Source of the DNA: Nitrososphaeraceae archaeon
Lineage (GTDB): Archaea; Thermoproteota; Nitrososphaeria; Nitrososphaerales; Nitrososphaeraceae
Reading direction: 5' to 3'
Length of the DNA: 17,815 bases
Assembly (NCBI GenBank): GCA_030038695.1
Contig: JASHSN010000586.1
Span: 1 to 17,815 of the forward strand
Numbering within the stretch: the stretch's first letter is position 1; each line of letters opens with the position of its first letter. Made by a program: the position numbers and the translations under genes. The notes under the pieces are model-generated. The model was not told the origin of the DNA. It did not search any database and saw only the letters and a list, made by a program, of their open reading frames with translations. This document shows positions 7,657-14,221 of the stretch, piece by piece.

Positions 7657-8100
7657 ATGGCTACTCGGTTCAGAAAAAGCAGAAGACAGAGGGGTAGTAG
7701 GTATTGTGGGTGGGGACAAATAGGTCAACACAGGCAATCTGGCGGTAGGGGAGGAGTCGGAGCAGCTGGGAAACACAAGCATTTTTGGATTCGAACGGTT
7801 ATAGAAGAACCGAGTCACTTTGGCCACGATGCTTTTCACTTAATTAATAATAATCCGGTTAGGAAATGGTTGAATGTTCGAGATCTGAATGGCATGCTAT
7901 TGCAGCATGGCAATATAAATGAGAGGGACACCAAAGCTACTCTAGATCTTGTCTCATTCGGATATCACAAGTTACTTGGAGGCGGTAAAGTTAGCGGTGC
8001 CGTTAAGGTGCGGATTGCGAAAGTATCAGACAAGGCTAAACAGAAGATAGAGGAAGCAGGCGGGGAGGTGTTACTATATAATGAGTACAATACAACATGA
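7657..8100 (+). CDS. rpl15: Ribosomal protein uL15
   Basis: uL15 is a large-subunit protein with a long basic N-terminal extension that threads into rRNA. The 147-residue product has the archaeal signature RFRKSRRQRGSRYCGWGQIGQHR, GGRGGVGAAGKHKH, and a globular end with GYHKLLGGGKVSGAVKVRIAKVSDKAKQKIEEAGGEV. The ATG at 7657 gives the family-typical start MATRFRKSRRQRG. Its last 20 nt overlap the start of secY in another frame, so the two are probably translationally coupled. Confidence 0.95.
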   Translation: MATRFRKSRRQRGSRYCGWGQIGQHRQSGGRGGVGAAGKHKHFWIRTVIEEPSHFGHDAFHLINNNPVRKWLNVRDLNGMLLQHGNINERDTKATLDLVSFGYHKLLGGGKVSGAVKVRIAKVSDKAKQKIEEAGGEVLLYNEYNTT

Positions 8101-9517
8101 TGATGAGAGCATATTTAGGCGCGTTATAAAAAAAATTTCTACCTATATCCCACAGGTAGAGAAGCCTAAAAAAAAGATAACGCTTACTGAGAAGTTTGTC
8201 TGGAGCGGGATCGCTCTCTTTGCATATTTGATTATGGGTCAGATACCTCTTTACGGTGTCACGAGCGATCCCAAGTTCGACTTTCTTGCATTCGCTAGGG
8301 TGATATTTGCAGCCCAGCAAGGTACTCTCTTAGAACTCGGAATAGGACCAATTGTGACAGCCGGATTGTTGATGCAGTTGCTGAAGGGCTCAGAACTTGT
8401 CAAACTTAACTTCAAGAATCCAGATGATAGATCATTATTCACTTCCGCTACAAAGATAGTAACAATCATTGTCATTATTGCAGAGGGCACGCTATATGGA
8501 ACCAGCGTATATGGTCACCTCGTGGCAAGTCCATTATTTGTACCAATACTTGTGGCACAGCTTGTAGGTGCAAGTGTTATAGTGATGTTCCTTGACGAGA
8601 TGGTGCAAAAGGGATGGGGCTTGGGATCTGGCATAAGCCTGTTTATAATGGCTGGCGTAGCCCAAGGCATTTTGTGGAGCTTGGTTAGTCCTATTCCTGC
8701 TCAGGATGGACCTGTGGGTGTAATTCCATACACAATAAATTCTGCGATTCATGGACATGCGGCCGACGCGTTTTTCAGATCAGGACAGCTGCCAAGTATA
8801 TTTGGCTTAATAGTTACAGCAATAGTGCTTCTAATCTTAGTCTATGTGCAAGGCATACACATAGACATTCCCATCGTTTCTACAAAATATAGGGGATTTA
8901 CTGCAGTTTACCCGATCAAACTGCTATATACATCAAATATTCCGGTGATATTGGCTTCTGCGCTACTTGCTAATGCTGTTTTTATGGGTCAGATGTTATG
9001 GGCAAATTACAACCCCCAAAATTCTAATCCTGTGTTCAATTACTTAGCACAATTTGATCCTGGCAGACCTCAAACGCCTACAGGTGGATTGCTGTATTAC
9101 ACCACGTCGCCACAGAGCTTGGATACCGCGGCGCAAGATCCAGTCAGAGCAGTAGTGTATATTGTGTTTATGACTACGATCATAACGATATTTGGCAGAC
9201 TGTGGGTTGAGCTAGGTGGCTTATCTGCCAAGTCTGCCGCAAAGAATTTGCTTGATGCTGATGTTCAGGTCCCTGGCTTTAGAAGAGCAGAAGGATCGGT
9301 TCAGGTATTACTTAACAAGTATATTCCGTCAGTCACTATCGTGGGGTCTATTATAATAGGACTCCTAGCTTCTGCATCTAATGTGCTCAACGTCTTTGGC
9401 TCTGGTATAGGTATTCTCTTGATGGTAGATATTCTAGTAAATTATTACAATTTATTGATTAAAGAACAAGTTGATGTCAATATGCCGAAATTGGCGGCTC
9501 TTCTTGGCAGAAAGTAA
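8081..9517 (+). CDS. secY: Protein translocase subunit SecY
   Basis: SecY is the pore of the Sec61/SecYE-type protein-conducting channel in the cytoplasmic membrane. The 478-residue product has the archaeal pattern: an amphipathic cytoplasmic N-terminus (residues 1-35), TM1 with SGIALFAYLIMGQIPLYG, the plug region after it, LDEMVQKGWGLGSGISLFI in the middle, the large cytoplasmic loop VQGIHIDIPIVSTKYRGF, LLYTSNIPVILASALLANAVF, and the end helices through VDILVNYYNLLI. About ten membrane segments can be counted. The ATG at 8081 lies inside the end of uL15, and the final codons overlap the longest reading of adenylate kinase. Linkage to ribosomal genes and to an EMC3-like insertase places membrane-insertion functions in one transcript. 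Confidence 0.96.
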   Translation: MSTIQHDDESIFRRVIKKISTYIPQVEKPKKKITLTEKFVWSGIALFAYLIMGQIPLYGVTSDPKFDFLAFARVIFAAQQGTLLELGIGPIVTAGLLMQLLKGSELVKLNFKNPDDRSLFTSATKIVTIIVIIAEGTLYGTSVYGHLVASPLFVPILVAQLVGASVIVMFLDEMVQKGWGLGSGISLFIMAGVAQGILWSLVSPIPAQDGPVGVIPYTINSAIHGHAADAFFRSGQLPSIFGLIVTAIVLLILVYVQGIHIDIPIVSTKYRGFTAVYPIKLLYTSNIPVILASALLANAVFMGQMLWANYNPQNSNPVFNYLAQFDPGRPQTPTGGLLYYTTSPQSLDTAAQDPVRAVVYIVFMTTIITIFGRLWVELGGLSAKSAAKNLLDADVQVPGFRRAEGSVQVLLNKYIPSVTIVGSIIIGLLASASNVLNVFGSGIGILLMVDILVNYYNLLIKEQVDVNMPKLAALLGRK

Positions 9518-10100
9518 CACGAAAAGGGTAATAATAGTAGGGATACCGGGTGTGGGGAAGACCACCGTAATTTCAAGAGCGGCTGAATTTTTAAGACAGA
9601 AGGGGCATGATGCCAACGTCGTAATATTCGGTAGTTTGATGCTTGAGGAATCCACTGAAATAAAGTTGAAGAGCAGAGATGAAATGAGAAAGCTTTCGGT
9701 GGAAGACCAACGTCGACTCCAAGCAAAGGCGGCAAATAGAATTGCGATGATGGAAGGAGACTTTGTCATTATTGATACTCATCTACTAATAAATACCGAC
9801 GAAGGGTATTATCCAGGTATCCCTATGCATGTCCTACAAACGATAAAGCCAACGAATATGATTATGATTGCGGCTAAGCCGCACGAAGTCCTGAATAGGA
9901 GGAAGCAGGACGAAAGTCGCCAAAGGGACATTACTGCAGAAATAGATGTTCAAAATGAACTAGATGCTTCAAGGGTAATGATGGCTTGCTGCTCGGTGAT
10001 ATCAGGATCTCCATTTCTAACTGTTATGAATAATAATGACGAAATTGACAAAGCCGCTCTCGCTATAGTAGATGTTTTATCCGAGGGTACCCCTATATGA
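9504..10100 (+). CDS. adkA: Adenylate kinase, archaeal AdkA type
   Basis: The enzyme interconverts AMP + ATP and 2 ADP. It is the archaeal AdkA form rather than the bacterial Adk form. Visible motifs are the P-loop GIPGVGKTT at residues 13-21, the RDEMRKLSVEDQRRLQ segment, IIDTHLLI with the Walker-B-like aspartate, a GYYPGIP loop, and RRKQDESRQRD near the lid. The start chosen is TTG at 9504, giving 198 residues and a short tail before the first strand. An earlier TTG/ATG at 9471/9474 would add 10-11 residues lying within secY and is less likely. The gene overlaps secY by 14 nt, and its stop overlaps the next start as ATGA. Confidence 0.93.
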   Translation: MAESNTKRVIIVGIPGVGKTTVISRAAEFLRQKGHDANVVIFGSLMLEESTEIKLKSRDEMRKLSVEDQRRLQAKAANRIAMMEGDFVIIDTHLLINTDEGYYPGIPMHVLQTIKPTNMIMIAAKPHEVLNRRKQDESRQRDITAEIDVQNELDASRVMMACCSVISGSPFLTVMNNNDEIDKAALAIVDVLSEGTPI

Positions 10101-10669
10101 ATATCCTTGATTCGATAATAATGCAACTACCTGGCTTTTCTGTGCATTATACAAAGCATCCTATCTTTCATGACATGTTTTCGGCTATGATCGTAGCTTC
10201 GCTCATATCGATTGGCCTAAATGTCGCAATAGCTATGCTGCGTAAAAAAACAACAGATTTTGAAAAAATGAATAAGGTAATGAAAGAGACAAACGAATGG
10301 CGTAAGCAGTATACAGCGGCTATAAAGAAGCAAGATAGAGTACTTATTGAAGAGTTAAAAAAGAAACAGGCGTATGTAAACAAGATGAGTATGGAGATGC
10401 AGCAACAGCAGATGCGACCCATGTTGCTATATATGATACCCTCATTTATGCTGTGGATTTTTGTCTTTCCTACCATTTTTGGTGCAACAACAGCACTATC
10501 GCCTATCCATATCCCTTGGATTATGTGTACTGGCATAAATATACAAACATCATGCCTTGTTCCAGGGGAAGTCTTTCTCTGGGGCTGGTTTCTTATAACA
10601 TCATTCGCATTTAGTGGCATTATATCAAAAGTCACGAAGACAAGTATGCCTAGCTTGACGGGGAACTGA
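10097..10669 (+). CDS. EMC3/TMCO1-type (DUF106) membrane insertase, Oxa1 superfamily
   Basis: This 190-residue integral membrane protein belongs to the archaeal DUF106 family, related to Oxa1/YidC, Get1, EMC3 and TMCO1, which help insert membrane proteins beside or without SecY. Three hydrophobic segments can be seen at about 28-47, 107-130 and 156-178. Between the first and second lies a charged coiled coil (about 50-103, rich in Lys, Glu and Gln) typical of the cytosolic ribosome-facing hairpin; QMRPMLLYMIPSFMLW follows. Its ATG overlaps the adenylate kinase stop by 4 nt. Its own TGA stop (10667-10669) is in the same frame as cytidylate kinase, which follows at once. The family call is firm; the insertase role comes from studied relatives. 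Confidence 0.9.
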   Translation: MNILDSIIMQLPGFSVHYTKHPIFHDMFSAMIVASLISIGLNVAIAMLRKKTTDFEKMNKVMKETNEWRKQYTAAIKKQDRVLIEELKKKQAYVNKMSMEMQQQQMRPMLLYMIPSFMLWIFVFPTIFGATTALSPIHIPWIMCTGINIQTSCLVPGEVFLWGWFLITSFAFSGIISKVTKTSMPSLTGN

Positions 10670-10675
10670 TGTAAA

Positions 10676-11248
10676 ATAGCGCACAAAAAAAGCATAGTTA
10701 TTTCTGGCTGTCCTGCAGTAGGGAAAACTACTGTGGCGGGCGAGCTCGCAAAGGAATTTGGTCTAAAACTATTTAATGGTGGAGATATTTTGAAAAAAAT
10801 TGCTAGCGATAAAGGGTACACGATTGCTGGTAGAGATTGGTGGGATGGGGAAGAAGCAAAAAAATTCATGGCTGATAGATTGACCAGCCCATGTTTCGAT
10901 AAGGAAGTAGATCAGAAACTGATGGATATAGTAGAATCAGGGAATGCTGTGATTACTAGTTATACTCTTCCATGGCTTACTAGGCATGCGATAAAATTTT
11001 GGTTGAGTGGCTCGCAGGAGAACAGAGCAAAAAGGATGGCGAACAGGGATAATATAGAATTCTCCGAAGCAAAAAAGATAGTACAATTGAGGGATGAGGA
11101 AAACAAAAAGATCTACCGTAAACTTTACGGTATAAACTTCGGAGATGACCTAACTGTTTTTGATTTCAGTATTAACACTGATCTTCTTAGTCTAACGCCG
11201 TTAATAGAAATATCCAAAAGCATGATGCGTCATGTTTTGCCTAGTTGA
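10676..11248 (+). CDS. cmk: Cytidylate kinase, archaeal type (non-canonical start)
   Basis: The enzyme phosphorylates CMP and dCMP. A caller limited to standard starts would begin at the GTG at 10733, but this cuts through the nucleotide-binding site. The upstream codons in frame encode KKSIVISGCPAVGKTTVAGEL, which holds the whole first strand and P-loop. Other family segments are FNGGDILKKIA, then GRDWWDG, DKEVDQKLMDI, VITSYTLPWLT, SGSQENRAKRM and RDEENKKIYRKLYGIN. Between the TGA of the previous gene (10667-10669) and the P-loop, no frame offers a usable ATG, GTG or TTG; the ATG at 10669 is followed directly by TAA. The start given here is ATA at 10676, about 11 nt after GGGGA. Readthrough of the TGA, which would fuse it to the DUF106 protein, or a sequence error are the alternatives. 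Confidence 0.85.
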   Translation: MAHKKSIVISGCPAVGKTTVAGELAKEFGLKLFNGGDILKKIASDKGYTIAGRDWWDGEEAKKFMADRLTSPCFDKEVDQKLMDIVESGNAVITSYTLPWLTRHAIKFWLSGSQENRAKRMANRDNIEFSEAKKIVQLRDEENKKIYRKLYGINFGDDLTVFDFSINTDLLSLTPLIEISKSMMRHVLPS

Positions 11249-11273
11249 GGTGAAGTATATCCCTAACTTGCTG

Positions 11274-12281
11274 ATGCTTCAGCTACAAAATCTCACGAAG
11301 ATAGATGATGATATTACTGACGAAGCCTACGGTCATTATCCTGACCTCAGACCAATCAGTTCGTTACTCGATTATGGTCTCATTCTAATTGATAAGCCTG
11401 CGGGCCCTTCTAGTCATGAAATAGTGGCATGGATAAAAAAGATCTTGTGTGTTCAAAGCGCTGGACATAGTGGTACGCTCGATCCTGGTGCAACAGGACT
11501 CCTGCCTATCGGTCTAGGCGAGGGGACTAAAGCTCTTTCGATACTTCTGCTAGGTCCAAAGGAGTACTATACTTTGGCACGTATGCATTCGCATATCTCG
11601 GAAGAAAGATTGCGATTGGTGCTAGCAAAGTTTACAGGCGATATTTTTCAAAGGCCTCCACAGCGATCTTCGGTAAAAAGGTCTACACGTATACGGACTA
11701 TCTACGAATTTCAGAAATTAGAACAATATGACCGTCTTGCTTTGTTCCGGATATTGTGTCAAGCTGGGACATATATCAGAAAGGTGATTTATGATATAGG
11801 GGAAGTCCTGGGACCTGGAGCTACTATGATAGAACTTCGAAGAACTAGAGTGAGCAATCTAGCCGAAACAAAGTCAGAATTCACAAAGCTACATGATCTT
11901 GAGGACGGTTTCCAAATCTATAAGGCAAAAAATGACGATAAAAAGCTCCGACGCTTGATAAGACCCATAGAACAGTGCCTAGAAGGCTTACGCGCGGTCG
12001 TAGTTCGTGACACCGCGGTCGATGCACTATGCCACGGTGCGCAGCTAGCAGTCCCTGGAATAGTCGCAGTAGCAAAGGATTTGGCTCCTAAGCAGTTGGT
12101 TGGTATTTATACCATAAAAGGAGAAATTATTGGACTAGGGGAGTCATTGATGTCGACAAATGACATTCAAGAAAATGGTAGAGGAATAGCGGTCCAACTA
12201 AAAAGGATAATTTTAAAACCTAATACCTATCCTCGAGCTTGGCGTCTAAGCGGTAATCGTCTTAAAGGGTTCTCTACTTGA
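11274..12281 (+). CDS. cbf5: Cbf5/TruB pseudouridine synthase (H/ACA RNP catalytic subunit)
   Basis: In archaea Cbf5 is the catalytic subunit of H/ACA guide RNPs, pseudouridylating rRNA, and it can also modify tRNA position 55. The sequence has IDDDITDEAYG, the start of the catalytic domain YGLILIDKPAGPSSHE, the active-site motif AGHSGTLDPGATG with the catalytic aspartate at residue 70, QRPPQRSSVKR, and CQAGTYIRKVIYDIG. A C-terminal PUA domain (about 235-320) begins with LRAVVVRDTAVDALCHGAQL and has APKQLVGIYTIKGEIIGLG. The ATG at 11274 gives 335 residues. An in-frame ATG at 11232 is less likely because the strong ribosome-binding site GAGGTGA (11247-11253) lies after it; TTG at 11268 is also possible. 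It is the last gene of the operon. Confidence 0.92.
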   Translation: MLQLQNLTKIDDDITDEAYGHYPDLRPISSLLDYGLILIDKPAGPSSHEIVAWIKKILCVQSAGHSGTLDPGATGLLPIGLGEGTKALSILLLGPKEYYTLARMHSHISEERLRLVLAKFTGDIFQRPPQRSSVKRSTRIRTIYEFQKLEQYDRLALFRILCQAGTYIRKVIYDIGEVLGPGATMIELRRTRVSNLAETKSEFTKLHDLEDGFQIYKAKNDDKKLRRLIRPIEQCLEGLRAVVVRDTAVDALCHGAQLAVPGIVAVAKDLAPKQLVGIYTIKGEIIGLGESLMSTNDIQENGRGIAVQLKRIILKPNTYPRAWRLSGNRLKGFST

Positions 12282-12500
12282 AAATAACACAGCAAATTCT
12301 GGTAACAACTTCGTAGATTTTATATGTTCTTATGGAGAAGTGTTATATGTGATTGTATTATTGAGAGCGTTTCTGAGGCATCTTGACTCATATTAGTTCA
12401 TACATTGATTGTCTTCTAACATTATACCCCAAGAACATTGTGCATATTCGTTTGGAACATAAGTTCAAATAAATAGGATATGATCTGGTTTCTTACCTCT
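12282..12500. other. AT-rich non-coding stretch after Cbf5
   Basis: No gene is seen. It probably carries the operon's transcription end and the upstream region of the zinc-finger gene. The 12-mer AACAACTTCGTA at 12304-12315 recurs at 14069-14080 downstream of the hydrolase, also just past a gene end. Confidence 0.4.
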
Positions 12501-12508
12501 TATATTCA
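12501..12508 (+). promoter_or_regulatory. TATA box for the zinc-finger gene
   Basis: TATATTCA is centred about 31 nt before the ATG at 12535, the spacing expected of an archaeal leaderless or very short leader transcript. No ribosome-binding site precedes the ATG. Confidence 0.4.
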
Positions 12509-12534
12509 ATAGCCGTCTATTAAATCTAGCAACT

Positions 12535-12708
12535 ATGCATCAGGACGATCTGAGAGTAATATGGTTTTGCGGCGAATGCGGAACGAGTTTTGTGTTTTGG
12601 TCTGACGTAGAAGACCACAAAGAAAAAGAGGGTCACCTAAAGATTTCAAAATATGATTTGGCAGCTTATATGGATATGGATGTCGACCTGGGCATGGAAC
12701 GAATTTAG
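12535..12708 (+). CDS. Small C2H2 zinc-finger protein
   Basis: This 57-residue frame encodes one zinc finger: FCGECG provides Cys12 and Cys15, and DHKEKEGH provides His28 and His34, giving the spacing C-x2-C-x12-H-x5-H. Phe19 or Phe21 and Val25 are in core-like positions. Such single-finger proteins are common in archaea and eukaryotes and may bind DNA, RNA or protein; nothing here decides which. The tail after the finger is acidic and methionine-rich (YMDMDVDLGM). The ATG at 12535 has a TATA-like TATATTCA about 31 nt upstream and no ribosome-binding site, so the transcript is probably leaderless. It lies between Cbf5 and tRNA-Ser on the same strand. Confidence comes from the intact motif and promoter; short length leaves some doubt. 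Confidence 0.75.
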   Translation: MHQDDLRVIWFCGECGTSFVFWSDVEDHKEKEGHLKISKYDLAAYMDMDVDLGMERI

Positions 12709-12733
12709 AGATCTCTGCTTCTGCTTTGAATGG

Positions 12734-12742
12734 TTAATATAT
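12734..12742 (+). promoter_or_regulatory. TATA box for tRNA-Ser
   Basis: TTAATATAT is centred 29 nt before the first nucleotide of the mature tRNA, the normal archaeal distance. Confidence 0.6.
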
Positions 12743-12766
12743 TTCGTGATTACGGAGGGATATTAT

Positions 12767-12863
12767 GCCGGGGTTGCCTAGCCTGGTAGGGCGCAAGCCT
12801 GGAAAACCAGCAGTAAGCTTGTGATCCGGAAGGGTCTCGAGGGTTCAAATCCCTCTCCCGGCG
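12767..12863 (+). tRNA. tRNA-Ser(GGA) with probable 11-nt intron
   Basis: A full class II cloverleaf can be folded. The acceptor 12767-12773 pairs with 12856-12862, closing with one G-U, and the discriminator is G at 12863, as in archaeal tRNA-Ser. The D stem GCCT/GGGC encloses AGCCTGGTA. The anticodon stem CAAGC (12794-12798) pairs with GCTTG (12817-12821). The long variable arm GATCC-GGAA-GGGTC is at 12823-12836, and the T arm GAGGG-TTCAAAT-CCCTC at 12839-12855. The anticodon stem encloses 18 nt instead of 7. Removing 11 nt after position 37 (12805-12815) leaves the loop CTGGAAA with anticodon GGA. No CCA is encoded. The intronless length of 86 nt is typical for tRNA-Ser. The exact splice sites are inferred from the canonical 37/38 position. 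Confidence 0.93.
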
Positions 12864-13310
12864 CTTAAACCAAGGGTTCATACTCTAACTTTAAATCTTC
12901 TCAGTAGCAGGTTTCTGTAGATGTCCTAGCAAGACCTGTGCCATTCAATCAAACTAAAAAGAATTATCATCCTTCCTGAAGAGCTAGAAAGAAAAATTAT
13001 GTCGACTATCATAAAGGCCTTAACGGACGCCAAGTATGTGACATTGTTTCCATATGAGGACAGCATTTAAGTCGGGTCTTGCGTGCATATTGCATACGTC
13101 TTCGTTTCCATGATGAAGATGCTCTATAAGCAATAAGAAGACGATAGTTGCCTCATGACGTACAGCCCAGTCTGCTGTAGAATTTTTTAGTTATGGACTA
13201 TGCGACTATGTGCCTTCTATTCTTGAACAATTCTAAGGACGAGTGCTAGATGTGCTACATGCAGTTTCTGCCCTAGTTCACTGTGACCATGGGTTTTGGG
13301 ACGAGAATAT
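12864..13310. other. Non-coding stretch between tRNA-Ser and the hydrolase
   Basis: No firm gene. An open frame ending at TAA 13068-13070 reads KLKRIIILPEELERKIMS, then IIKALTDAKYVTLFPYEDSI, which looks protein-like. However, its only ATG (12999) leaves 23 residues, and stops at 12918 and 12927 close the frame upstream, so it may be a gene remnant. The rest shows nothing beyond short AT-rich tracts. Confidence 0.4.
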
Positions 13311-13321
13311 TAAGATAAATA
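13311..13321 (+). promoter_or_regulatory. TATA-like box for the alpha/beta hydrolase
   Basis: TAAGATAAATA lies about 29 nt before the ATG at 13345. It supports that ATG, rather than an upstream TTG or ATG, as the start of a leaderless transcript. Confidence 0.4.
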
Positions 13322-13344
13322 CGACAACAGCAAATGCTACTAAG

Positions 13345-14022
13345 ATGAATATTATCCTAGTCCATGGAGCATGGGCTGATGGATCTATGTGGAGTAAAGT
13401 GATTCCTATTCTACAAGATGCTGGACATCGTGTTATTGCTGTACAGCTTCCTCTTCATTCTCTAGCGGATGATGTCGCTACTGTAAAGCGTGCAATTGAG
13501 CTAGTTGGTGGGCCAACAATTGTGGCAGGACATTCATATGGTGGAATGGTAATTACTAATGCTGCTTATAATAATCCTAACGTTAAGGGCCTTGTTTACA
13601 TCGCTGCCTTTGCTCCTAAGGAGGGTCAATCTCTCGGAGATTTTGTTGATGTCAAAGAGATAAAAAAAGCCTTGATCACTGACAGCGAAGGTTTTTCTTA
13701 CATAAACCCAGCGATGTTCGCCGCGGCCTTTTCTAAAGATGTCAATCCATCCGAAGCTCAAACCATGGCAGCCGTGCAAAACCCATTTAATATATCAATA
13801 TTTGCAGAAAAGTCTGGTCCTCCTGCGTGGAAGCATCTTCCAACATGGTATCAAGTATCAGAGAATGACCAGAGCATTCCTCCTGATGTACAATGTACGT
13901 TCGCAAAACAAATGGATGCCACTACCATATCACTCCCATCAAGTCATGCTTCACTTGTGTCTCATCCAGATGAGATTGCCAAATTAATTCTAGATGCCGC
14001 AAAAGGGGTCACTACCAAGTAA
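13345..14022 (+). CDS. Alpha/beta-fold hydrolase (esterase-like)
   Basis: The 225-residue product is a compact alpha/beta hydrolase. It begins MNIILVHGAWADGSMW, with the HGxW oxyanion loop at residues 7-10. The nucleophile elbow GHSYGG places the serine at 64. Asp175 (SENDQSIP) and His201 (SSHASLVSHP) are the likely partners. The arrangement resembles bacterial EstC-like esterases and related small hydrolases of unknown natural substrate. An open frame begins about 100 nt earlier, but those residues have no family character; the ATG at 13345 has a TATA-like TAAGATAAATA about 29 nt upstream. It stands alone between tRNA-Ser and a broken dehydrogenase gene. Bacterial origin by transfer is likely but inferred. 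The substrate cannot be told from the sequence. Confidence 0.88.
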   Translation: MNIILVHGAWADGSMWSKVIPILQDAGHRVIAVQLPLHSLADDVATVKRAIELVGGPTIVAGHSYGGMVITNAAYNNPNVKGLVYIAAFAPKEGQSLGDFVDVKEIKKALITDSEGFSYINPAMFAAAFSKDVNPSEAQTMAAVQNPFNISIFAEKSGPPAWKHLPTWYQVSENDQSIPPDVQCTFAKQMDATTISLPSSHASLVSHPDEIAKLILDAAKGVTTK

Positions 14023-14190
14023 AGCCATGTCAAAAAGGCATGCTTGTGGTGCTAGGTTAAAAGTTGGAACAACTTCGTATGTTTGATAGTAGTATGGTAT
14101 ATCCTCAAGATCGGATAACGTAATAGTGCACCTAGAATAAGCGACACAATGATGCCCCTTTGTTATCGAATAATCATATATACTACCAAT

Positions 14191-14200
14191 TTTAAATATT
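14191..14200 (+). promoter_or_regulatory. TATA box for the short-chain dehydrogenase locus
   Basis: TTTAAATATT is centred about 27 nt before the ATG at 14222, consistent with a leaderless transcript. An intact archaeal promoter in front of a frameshifted gene suggests the break is recent or a sequence error. Confidence 0.5.
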
Positions 14201-14221
14201 CAAAGATACTGTCGGTATCAT

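Noticed and set aside
10168..10869. Minus-strand frame of 233 codons antisense to DUF106 and cytidylate kinase
   Set aside because: No motif is seen. Its hydrophobic runs mirror the membrane segments of the sense protein, so it is a shadow frame.
13108..13170. Possible C/D box RNA, because ATGATGA occurs near 13111
   Set aside because: No D box (CTGA) or internal C'/D' pair was found within the expected 50-70 nt, and there is no terminal stem.
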